Positions 14,233 through 20,255 of a DNA stretch of 20,255 nt are shown piece after piece. How positions within the stretch are numbered: the first letter of the stretch is position 1; each line of letters opens with the position of its first letter. The notes below the pieces were generated by a model. The model made no database searches and was not told the DNA's origin. It was given only the letters and a program-made list of their open reading frames with translations. The translations under genes and the position numbers were made by a program. Source of the DNA: a virus; the IMG/VR virus record IMGVR_UViG_3300037114_000181, positions 1 through 20,255 of that record; one strand, 5' to 3'.

Positions 14233-15393
14233 TTACAAATGATTTATACCTGACTTGCGAGACCTCGTCGAACCCCTGTGGGGATTTTGTGGGGACCTTG
14301 GAGCCACTCCCCCCATATTCGCCACAAAGGCCTGCCGGACTTGCTCCCGCTGCGGGTGCACATACTTCTCGGTGGTCTTGATCGAGGAGTGCCCAGCGAT
14401 CTTCTTCAACGTGAACACGTCAACCGTCTCTCCCAACTGGGTCAGGAAGGTGTGGCGCAGAGTGTGGAGTCCAGCATCGGCGTGGAACTGTCCGTTACGC
14501 TTCATGTCTCGGGCCTGCCCTCCCAATGTCTCAACGCTAAGCGGCTGGCGAACATCAGTCAAGGCGGTGAACACGAACTTGCACCGGGAAGAGACCAGCA
14601 GTGAGACCAGCGCCTTCCGCATCGGCTCGTTGATGATTAGCGTCCGGCGACGGGCCTGACGCTTCAGCCCGCGTCTGACTTCGATCTCTCCCCACATCCC
14701 ATCCGCGTCTGATTTGGCCAGAAGGTGCAGACAGTCGGTCTGGAGCGCGAGGAGCTCGCCTCGGCATATTCCGCAATTCCGGGCCAGGATGGAGGCGGAA
14801 CGCAAGGGCTCCGGGCAGGCAGTAAGCCAGGCCTCGTACGCGTCGTCGGTGAAGACGTACTCCCGTTCCCGCTCGCAGCCGTCGTCCGACTTCGGGAAGA
14901 GGGGAACAGTGGGAACGGAAGGGATCAATTTTAGGGGATCGTGTGCGTGGTACAGAGCTTTGCGGAGGGTGGCAAGATAACGGTTGATGGTGGTTCGACC
15001 CACCACTTTGCCCTTTTCCGGACGAAAGGTCACCCTCCAGTCCTTGAATCGTTCGACCATTGCGGCATCGATGGCCGTGAGCTTGGCATTCGCCAGCTCG
15101 GGGTAATCGAGGAGACGGGAAAAGCTGATGGTGTAGAACTCTTGTGTGTCGGGACGATCCCGGTGGACCTTGCCCAACCATTTTACGAATATCGGCTCGA
15201 ACTCGCTGAGCGTCGGAACGACAAGCCCAGGATCCGGTGCTAGACCTGCGTGGAACTTCACGTACTGTATACGGCGTGCGTCGGCGACGGTCTCGGCGTT
15301 ACGTCGGTTAGTCAGGCCCGTGCTGCCACGGTGGCGCTTTCCGGCGAACTGGAACTCATAGTGGTAGACGTCGCCGCGCTTGTAGACGTTCAT
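14233..15393 (-). CDS. int: Phage tyrosine integrase
   Basis: The ATG at 15393 has GAGG seven bases upstream. The 386-residue product begins with a short basic beta-rich arm-type region (MNVYKRGDVYHYEFQFAGKR), followed by a core-binding domain (about 60-165) and a catalytic domain. Catalytic residues are visible: R211 in GICRGELLALQ, a basic strand around K244, H310 and R313 in LHTLRHTFLT, H335 in AGHSSIKTTEKYV and Y344. It should catalyse site-specific integration and excision. It overlaps the excisionase-like gene by 38 bp and stops 5 bp from the 5' end of the tRNA-Leu gene. That position is unusual, because most tRNA-targeting integrases lie at the tRNA 3' end. Confidence 0.93.
   Translation of the reverse strand: MNVYKRGDVYHYEFQFAGKRHRGSTGLTNRRNAETVADARRIQYVKFHAGLAPDPGLVVPTLSEFEPIFVKWLGKVHRDRPDTQEFYTISFSRLLDYPELANAKLTAIDAAMVERFKDWRVTFRPEKGKVVGRTTINRYLATLRKALYHAHDPLKLIPSVPTVPLFPKSDDGCEREREYVFTDDAYEAWLTACPEPLRSASILARNCGICRGELLALQTDCLHLLAKSDADGMWGEIEVRRGLKRQARRRTLIINEPMRKALVSLLVSSRCKFVFTALTDVRQPLSVETLGGQARDMKRNGQFHADAGLHTLRHTFLTQLGETVDVFTLKKIAGHSSIKTTEKYVHPQREQVRQAFVANMGGVAPRSPQNPHRGSTRSRKSGINHL
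14273..14295 (-). repeat. TGTGGGGA direct repeat and CCCC-TGT-GGGG palindrome near the tRNA
   Basis: TGTGGGGA occurs at 14277-14284 and 14288-14295, 11 bp apart, and CCCCTGTGGGG spans 14273-14283. Both lie within the 3' end of the integrase reading frame, about 50 bp from the tRNA. They could be arm-type or core sites for the integrase, or chance in a coding region. Confidence 0.3.
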
Positions 15394-15637
15394 GTTTTGC
15401 CTCTTGGACTGAAGAGTTTATCAGTACGCGAATGGATTCTGGGCGAAACATGACCCGGGAACCGAGCTTGACGAATTCGATGCGTCTCTTTGATACCCAG
15501 AGGCGGATCGTGTCGATGGAGAGGCCCAGGATCTTGGCGGCTGCCGGGACGTCGAGGAGGGGTTCCAAGCTACTAGCGACCTCCTCGCAAGGGCAGGGAA
15601 GGGGAAGGGAGGCCGGATATGATATTTGCGCTCTCAC
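15356..15637 (-). CDS. Excisionase-like helix-turn-helix protein
   Basis: The 93-residue product contains LLDVPAAAKILGLSIDTIRLWVSKRRIEFVKLGSRVMF. This is the MerR-like helix-turn-helix of the HTH_17/excisionase family: a first helix with AAxxLG, then a turn, a recognition helix and the wing LGSRVMFRPESI. The GTG at 15637 has only a weak ribosome-binding site. A TTG near 15560, ten bases after GGAGGT, would remove the unconserved N-terminus. Its 3' end overlaps the integrase start, a common xis-int arrangement, so it probably sets the direction of recombination or represses int. Confidence 0.7.
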   Translation of the reverse strand: MRAQISYPASLPLPCPCEEVASSLEPLLDVPAAAKILGLSIDTIRLWVSKRRIEFVKLGSRVMFRPESIRVLINSSVQEAKHERLQARRRLPL

Positions 15638-15974
15638 CTTTGTAAATACCGGTTCTCGTCACCGGACGTCCCTTATCGCCGTCATTTTGTCCGAACTATT
15701 TTTGTGAGACGGACCCCTCTCAATGGCGAGGTATCCCACAGCATCTCTCCCGCAACCCCACGCCCGCCCCACGTCAACGCCGCGCACCGTATCGACATCT
15801 CCCCGGGGTGAAGGTGAAGGCCAGCATCTGGGCGGCGAACCCGACCGTGTTGGGCGCCGCCTTCGATTCTCAGGTCAAGCTCGCCGGGTCCCTAGTGGGC
15901 GTGCCCAACCTGTCCCAAGAGGTGGTCGGGGTAGTTGCCGCCTACTTCGCCCCAACCCCCTCTGTAGATCGCTG
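15638..15974. other. Stretch without a supported gene
   Basis: Frames on both strands are open here, but their products are low-complexity Pro/Ser/Arg sequences without domains or good ribosome-binding sites. A less GC-rich part around 15640-15705 lies directly upstream of the excisionase-like gene and could hold its promoter; no clear -35/-10 pair is assigned. Confidence 0.4.
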
Positions 15975-16424
15975 TTACGAACGGAAGCCGCGTTCGATTG
16001 CCGCGACCAACTCTCGCCGCTCCAGTCGGTCCCCGGATTTCTCCAATTCTTGGCATACCGACTCGACTGCTGCCCACACTCCGCGTTGACTCATCAATTC
16101 GATTGCCCGCGCTTCGAGGAGACGCAGTTGGCGAGCCCGTATCTTTGGGCTAAACTCCAACGCGCCGCACATCGACAAATCCAAAAGCTGGTTCACCTTC
16201 CCATAATCCAGCCCTCCGCTCGTCCGACGTACCGTGGCAAATGGGATTCCCTCGAACCTGCTCTGAGCCGCGATCCCAGCAATTATGCAGACGGCACAAT
16301 CTTGAGCGCGGTGTCGGACAGAGGGGGACGACGATGATCCCTCCGGTGTCTGAAGAAACGCTGCAGCACGACTCCCAGGCCAGGTGGTCGGCCCGATAAT
16401 GCGTAGTGGCTGGAATCGGTACAA
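15975..16424 (-). CDS. Possible small helical protein, start uncertain
   Basis: The frame gives up to 149 residues from a TTG at 16424, but only the C-terminal two-thirds looks like protein: FEGIPFATVRRTSGGLDYGK, then a helical LEFSPKIRARQLRLLEARAI and QRGVWAAVESVCQELEKSGDRL. No ribosome-binding site supports a particular start; a GTG around residue 72 follows GGAGGG at too long a distance. It has the same orientation as the polymerase and integrase genes on either side, which fits a leftward early operon. No family is recognised, and the gene may not be real. Confidence 0.35.
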   Translation of the reverse strand: MYRFQPLRIIGPTTWPGSRAAAFLQTPEGSSSSPSVRHRAQDCAVCIIAGIAAQSRFEGIPFATVRRTSGGLDYGKVNQLLDLSMCGALEFSPKIRARQLRLLEARAIELMSQRGVWAAVESVCQELEKSGDRLERRELVAAIERGFRS

Positions 16425-16649
16425 ATGAAAGGCGACGGCGTAGCCAGCTTCGTGGTGTGTCGAGTTATATCCCTGGTGTTGTGGGCAGCCATATCGTTCA
16501 TAGCTGGTGAAGGCCCCCCGCCGCCCTCGATGGCGTGGTCATGTTGGCGGGGCCGCTGGTCGTACGCCCGGGTCTCGGGCTCGTAGCCCTGCACTTTTCC
16601 GAAGCTTCGCGCACCCTTTGAATGACGCCACCGTCTAACTGGCCTTGCA

Positions 16650-18449
16650 TCAGGCAGCCGCCAACGGAGATCGGGCGAGACGGTCCACCCAGCCTCTCTC
16701 CTTCAAGAACTCCAGCGCCGCATCGAAAAACTCGGTTTGGCGGCCATCCTGATACCGCTTCGGGAACTCGTAGGTCACCTTGTCCCTGTCGGTCTCGCAC
16801 CGTAGTTCGAACCCACCCAGCAATGCGGCGCTTGCCCGGCTCCAGCATGACCGCACGTGAGCGATGGTCTGGTCAACCTTGTCAAGTGGCGCATGCACCA
16901 GGAGCGCGTCGTGAAGAGGCGCGACCACTTCAAGACCTTCCTCGGTGGCCAAACAACAGGCAAGCCGGAGGATTTCAGCCGCCGTCGCCTGCGCCGGGAA
17001 GTTCACCAGGGAGTTCCGCTTCTGCATGTGAGCGTCGTTCAGACGCCAGTCGAGCACGGTCCAAAGTCTCCGCTCGAAGGCTGCCGTCTCCAAATTCGCC
17101 GCGACGAACTCCCAATATTTCGGGTAAGCCTGACGGTGCAGTCCGATGAGTCGATCAGCTTCTGCTCGGTTGACGGAGAGATACCCGGCTAGTGTTTCCG
17201 GACCCATCCCGTACTGGATACCCAGGCACGCCCTTTTCAACCTGTTACGTTCGACCGGGTATGTCTCCCGGGTGGCATCGGGTGGCAGATACTTCATCCG
17301 CATGCCGAACGCAATATACGGGTCAGGAGCGCGGTAGTCCGCCATCATCGCGGGATCCTGGCTCAGCGCCGCGACGATCCCGAACTCCGCGCTCGAAAGA
17401 TCAATGTAGATCAACGCGTGGCCTGGTTCGGCCAGCATCAAGGACCGGAGCCACGCGGGGAAGCCCATGACGAACTCGCGCGTTTTCGACTGGCAGCGGG
17501 ATGTCTTGGCCCTAAAAGGCATGAGCGATGTCCGGTTCCTGCCGTCTTCACCTACCGGAGGATCGAGCGAGGGTAGAGAGGCTAACGTTTTCCGCAAATC
17601 GCGAAAAGGCTGAAATCGTGGGTATGTCTCCGCCATCTGCTTGAGGTATTCATCTTCGAGACGAGGGCGGGGGCTGTGGAGACTATCTGTTTTCTCCCAG
17701 ACTTCTAGTAGCCCCTCTCGGGCCAGCAGCAGGTCGAACTTCGCGTAGTTGAAACTGTACCCGTGACTCAGTTTCAGGTAGACGCCGTAGCCATGCTCAT
17801 GTTCGACCTTCTCGATCAGATGTTCTCGGAAGTCGTGCCAGCAGGCCTGGAGCCCTCGCAGGAGGGGTAGATCGACGGGTATCCCGTTGTCTTCAATCCG
17901 TGCTGCCGCGCAAGAGAAGCGCCCCCGTTCAATCGCCGATGGAAGTCGGAGGTGGGGCCACATGACCTCGAACAGACGGGTAGTTTGCTCTACATCCCCG
18001 GAGCAGTAGTCCAGGACGGCTACCCGTTCCTGGTCGCTGTAGGGTGGGCCAGCAAGGATGCGCTCCCGCATGTCCTGTTTGTAAGCTGCTGTGCATGCAG
18101 GCGCACCGTAGTAGGTCAGCGCGTCGATCAGACTGTCCCCGACCGCCTTCCGGATGCCGTTTGTCAGGCAGCGGAATTCGAAGAAGAGGTCTACAACATA
18201 ACGGGGCAGTTTCCACCCGAGTACAAGGAAGCAAGCCCATTCGGCGGACGCACTGTAGGCGACGTAGAGTGCATCCGGCGGCAAAGGGTTCTCGATAGGC
18301 GTCGTACCGTCGAGCCAGATGCGATGCACCTTGCCGGACCGGAGTTCTCTCGCGCATAGGCAGACGGGAACACACCGGTTGCCGGGGTGCTGGCAATCGT
18401 GGAACTTCAGATCGAGTACGACGATCTCGGGGAAGTCGGAGAGCGTCAC
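16650..18449 (-). CDS. Family A DNA polymerase with 3'-5' exonuclease-like domain
   Basis: The GTG start overlaps the stop of the upstream gene (GTGA). The 599-residue product has the polymerase motifs of the DNA polymerase I / T7 class. Motif A is YIDLSSAEFG (D350), motif B is RNRLKRACLGIQYGMG (R401, K405, Y413), a conserved NFPAQATAAEILR lies at 483-495, and motif C is PLHDALLV (H513, D514). The N-terminal 170 residues match a DnaQ/RNase D-type exonuclease region: VVLDLKFHD at exo I and YCSGDVEQT at exo III. Exo I reads DLK, not the usual DxE, and exo II reads VAYSASAEWACF, so proofreading may be lost or altered. Motif C has Ala in place of the usual Glu. It would be the phage replicative polymerase. 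Confidence 0.9.
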   Translation of the reverse strand: MTLSDFPEIVVLDLKFHDCQHPGNRCVPVCLCARELRSGKVHRIWLDGTTPIENPLPPDALYVAYSASAEWACFLVLGWKLPRYVVDLFFEFRCLTNGIRKAVGDSLIDALTYYGAPACTAAYKQDMRERILAGPPYSDQERVAVLDYCSGDVEQTTRLFEVMWPHLRLPSAIERGRFSCAAARIEDNGIPVDLPLLRGLQACWHDFREHLIEKVEHEHGYGVYLKLSHGYSFNYAKFDLLLAREGLLEVWEKTDSLHSPRPRLEDEYLKQMAETYPRFQPFRDLRKTLASLPSLDPPVGEDGRNRTSLMPFRAKTSRCQSKTREFVMGFPAWLRSLMLAEPGHALIYIDLSSAEFGIVAALSQDPAMMADYRAPDPYIAFGMRMKYLPPDATRETYPVERNRLKRACLGIQYGMGPETLAGYLSVNRAEADRLIGLHRQAYPKYWEFVAANLETAAFERRLWTVLDWRLNDAHMQKRNSLVNFPAQATAAEILRLACCLATEEGLEVVAPLHDALLVHAPLDKVDQTIAHVRSCWSRASAALLGGFELRCETDRDKVTYEFPKRYQDGRQTEFFDAALEFLKERGWVDRLARSPLAAA

Positions 18450-19183
18450 TTCCGGCCTCGGATCCGCTCCAACTGCTCGTGCTCGGGAGAATCAATAACC
18501 TTCCCCTTGAAAATACGGGTGAACAGTTCTTGCGGTGTTGCGTCGCCGAGTATGCTGGACCAATCCGGCTCAGGGTAGATGATGCTCGGGTGGCTGGTCT
18601 CGTAGCACTTCTTGGCCTGGTCTGACTGGACCTGAATCCACCCCGCCATTGCTGCTTCCACAGCCTCCAGCATCGTCTCGAAGTAGTCAGTCTTGGAGTG
18701 TTTTACGAGCCATAGAAACGGGTCCGCGTTGAGAGTCGCTGTGACGAAGAACTGGCACACACCGAAGACTCGCTGGACGCGATTCTCAAGCTGCTCATAC
18801 AATCCTGGGGCAAGGATGTAGAAGTTGTGGTTCCTGTCCTCGCGGGCGTCGATGTAGCGCCAATGGAAGCTCGTATCAGGGTGTATGCGTACCCAGTCTG
18901 CTGGGCCGGGTTTCCCGATCTTGAGGTCGGCAGTGTACTTGTGCTTCTGGCCCGAAGTCCGGGCGTGCGGCGGAATGCAGAAGGCGGCGGGGTCGAGCAA
19001 CGCCGAGGCTGGCGTCGCATTGGGGGTCGTGTTGTCTTGCATGGGAGACTCCTTACTCTGGGGTTGAGGGTTGAGGGTTGCACCGGGGTCAGCGTCTCCT
19101 TCGGGATGGGACGGGTGGGCTGGGTTCGATCGGGTTGACGGTGCGGGGTCTTCGGGTGTGTCTTGGGGCGTGTTGTCGTCCAT
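18446..19183 (-). CDS. Conserved phage protein coupled to the DNA polymerase, unknown function
   Basis: There are two credible starts. The ATG at 19183 has AGAGGA and gives 245 residues. The ATG at 19042 has AAGGAG seven bases upstream and gives 198. The extra 47 residues are a low-complexity Pro/Asn/Thr/Asp-rich tail, so the shorter form may be the conserved protein. The core begins KIGKPGPADWVRIHPDTSFHW and includes PFLWLVKHSK and EAVEAAMAGWIQV. It ends in TRIFKGKVIDSPEHEQLERIRG. This pattern resembles a phage hypothetical family I recall next to family A polymerases. The stop overlaps the polymerase start, which suggests stoichiometric co-translation and a replication role, but no enzymatic motif is visible. 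Confidence 0.75.
   Translation of the reverse strand: MDDNTPQDTPEDPAPSTRSNPAHPSHPEGDADPGATLNPQPQSKESPMQDNTTPNATPASALLDPAAFCIPPHARTSGQKHKYTADLKIGKPGPADWVRIHPDTSFHWRYIDAREDRNHNFYILAPGLYEQLENRVQRVFGVCQFFVTATLNADPFLWLVKHSKTDYFETMLEAVEAAMAGWIQVQSDQAKKCYETSHPSIIYPEPDWSSILGDATPQELFTRIFKGKVIDSPEHEQLERIRGRK
19061..19080 (-). repeat. GGGTTGA heptanucleotide repeat between two start codons
   Basis: GGGTTGA occurs twice plus a partial third copy (GGGTTG), as written on the plus strand. It lies between the long-form ATG (19183) and the short-form ATG (19042) of the minus-strand gene. Because the unit is seven bases, gain or loss of one copy would shift the frame of the long form and leave the short form intact. 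Confidence 0.6.
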
Positions 19184-19210
19184 GTGGTTCCTCTTTCTCG
19201 CTGAGTAGAA

Positions 19211-19354
19211 GTACCGGAAGTCGAGCCTCGGCGGCTAATATCTCGTGATTTTCTTTTCTGGCTGCGTACCGGAAGAGCTGTTTTTCGTGTACACGCGCTC
19301 CCCCAGAAGGAGATACCGGAAACCAGGCCTCGGCGGTCAAAAACTGACGATTTA
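19211..19354 (-). repeat. Imperfect direct repeats upstream of the polymerase operon
   Basis: Two 42-bp blocks (19211-19252 and 19313-19354) share TACCGGAA, GCCTCGGCGG and GATTT at identical internal spacing, 102 bp apart. A third TACCGGAAG lies at about 19267. The blocks sit directly upstream of the first gene of the leftward operon, as operators or leader elements would. They are also in frame with each other in a minus-strand frame (TAEAWFPV, AAEARLPV), so a diverged coding repeat is possible. Confidence 0.45.
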
Positions 19355-19386
19355 TTTCGGAAGGTTGCTGTGGTGGCGGCAATGGT

Positions 19387-19617
19387 TTAGGTCGTCATTA
19401 CCGTCTTTCTCGACGTATTTCTAACTGGAGCGGGTTCAACCCCCCCTGCAACTCCCTGCGAGCTGCCGTACCGCCCTGGCGGTCTTCCCCTCCTAACAAC
19501 GCCCTGTGGGCGGATGACGTCTCTAGGCGTGTGGACGGAGAACCGGCTCCACTTCCCGTGTGAGTGTCCAGCCTGACTAGCGATAAAGACGGTGGTCTGG
19601 TTCGACGTGTTCGCCAC
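19387..19617 (-). CDS. Doubtful small ORF
   Basis: A GTG at 19617 is preceded by GGGGGAGG, but the spacing to the start is only two bases. The 76-residue product (MANTSNQTTVFIASQAGHSHG...) has no recognised domain. It has the same direction as the polymerase operon. Basic, low-complexity composition in its C-terminal half makes it uncertain. Confidence 0.25.
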   Translation of the reverse strand: MANTSNQTTVFIASQAGHSHGKWSRFSVHTPRDVIRPQGVVRRGRPPGRYGSSQGVAGGVEPAPVRNTSRKTVMTT

Positions 19618-19643
19618 AGCCTCCCCCGGTTCGGAGACAAGTA

Positions 19644-19720
19644 GGGGGGGTCACAGGTGGGTCAGGAGAAGGAGGGTAGGGAGGTGAAAAGGGGTGGGTG
19701 TGTGCAGGGTGCAGGGCGGG
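19644..19720 (+). other. G-rich tract with potential G-quadruplex runs
   Basis: The plus strand carries a seven-G run at 19644-19650, then at least seven runs of three or four Gs up to 19720, with few Cs. Short spacers between runs would allow a G-quadruplex. It borders the AT-rich island at 19730. Confidence 0.5.
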
Positions 19721-19729
19721 TCTTACCCC

Positions 19730-19764
19730 CTTAAAATACATTAAGTACTAAGTAAGAGATAAGG
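19730..19764. promoter_or_regulatory. AT-rich island, candidate early promoter or unwinding element
   Basis: About 35 bp of strongly AT-rich sequence stands out from its GC-rich surroundings. It includes the inverted repeat CTTAA-aataca-TTAAG (19730-19745) and two TAAGTA repeats (about 19742-19754). It lies upstream of the leftward replication genes. No -35/-10 pair is clear enough to assign a direction. Confidence 0.35.
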
Positions 19765-20255
19765 GATGTGTAGTTCAGCAACCTGACGAAGTACACCGAG
19801 GGACTTACCAAGGGGACGGTTAGCGTATCCCACCTCTGGTTCCATTAGGTTCTGCAGGCCTTGCGGACCAACCTGGATCCCGAGTTCTGGGCTTGGACGG
19901 ATCTACCCTTATACGTCGATCCGCAATCACCACCACATGGCCTATCAACCTGAGCGTCGCGAACAAGGAGATTATGCCCCCGACAAACAGCGTCGATGGA
20001 CCACCCACCCGAAAGCTACCGCGGAAGCTGCATGGATCTGGGAGTAACCCCCGTGCGGTCTGTATCGACGACCACGGCTCGGGTGGTATCGCCCGCGTAC
20101 ACGGTGGAGGCGTTTGTGTGGGAGTGAGGCGTGGTGACGGGCGACAATAACAACTCCTGACCGACGACAAACAAAATTCCCGATTCAACGACAATTAGGC
20201 CAAGCGTATTCCGGTTGATCGGAGCGGAGGCGGATTGGTCACAGACAGGCAGGTT
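19765..20255. other. Right-end stretch without a supported gene
   Basis: No frame has a recognisable product. A 36-codon plus-strand frame at 19937-20047 (MAYQPERREQGDYAPDKQRR...) has protein-like composition but no ribosome-binding site. The longer open frames (minus 19820-20194, plus 19893-20150) look like chance frames. Confidence 0.4.

Noticed and set aside
15723-16337. 204-codon plus-strand frame, and 15808-16089
   Set aside because: Low-complexity Pro/Ser/Arg products, no domain, no good ribosome-binding site, and opposed to the local gene direction. The first ~50 residues from 15808 look slightly protein-like but were not enough to call.
19205-19354. CRISPR-like array in the repeats upstream of the polymerase operon
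   Set aside because: Only two imperfect copies with a 60-bp gap, no regular spacers and no cas genes.
19820-20194. 124-codon minus-strand frame near the right edge
   Set aside because: No ribosome-binding site or recognisable product, and composition is that of a chance frame.

Overview
The window is phage DNA from a high-GC bacterium. The host is most likely an acidobacterium: the product at 13506-14129 resembles a hypothetical protein family I associate with Acidobacteriaceae, but this is recall and was not searched. The phage genes look podovirus-like: a very large virion protein with an HExxH metallopeptidase site, a T7-type tail-fibre N-terminal domain, a GH24/T4-type endolysin and a family A DNA polymerase.

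Layout. 1-12387 is a mostly plus-strand late region. It holds the large virion/polyvalent protein (cut by the left edge), tail fibre and tail spike, two further exported proteins, a lysis cassette, several small unknowns and an SprT-like metalloprotease, and it closes with a strong intrinsic terminator (12430-12462). Two single genes run against the late direction: a zinc-ribbon membrane protein (4138-4476) and a DUF2829/Tad2-like Thoeris anti-defence protein (10780-11049). A complete tyrosine recombinase (12472-13377, minus) follows, and then a short palindrome-rich gap. Next come the acidobacterial-type gene and a tRNA-Leu(UAG) on the minus strand. From 14233 rightwards everything recognisable is on the minus strand: a second tyrosine integrase ending 5 bp from the tRNA 5' end, an overlapping excisionase-like gene, a poorly coding stretch, a family A DNA polymerase, and a conserved phage protein translationally coupled to it. 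The last ~1.07 kb has no confident gene but carries repeats, a G-rich tract and an AT-rich island, as expected of an early control or replication region.

The most notable unexplained structure is a 33-bp bipartite element present three times on the plus strand (4521, 8324, 11104). The copies have no gaps relative to one another. Each lies 6-18 bp before a start codon: the tail-fibre gene, the lysis cassette, and the last late operon. Two of the three also lie just beyond a backward-facing gene. The simplest reading is a phage-specific late promoter that restarts transcription, with the backward genes as moron-like insertions.

Two complete recombinases on either side of a host-like gene and tRNA can be read two ways. 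The window may be a host island between two mobile elements, or one phage genome carrying a tRNA and two recombinases. The sequence alone does not decide.
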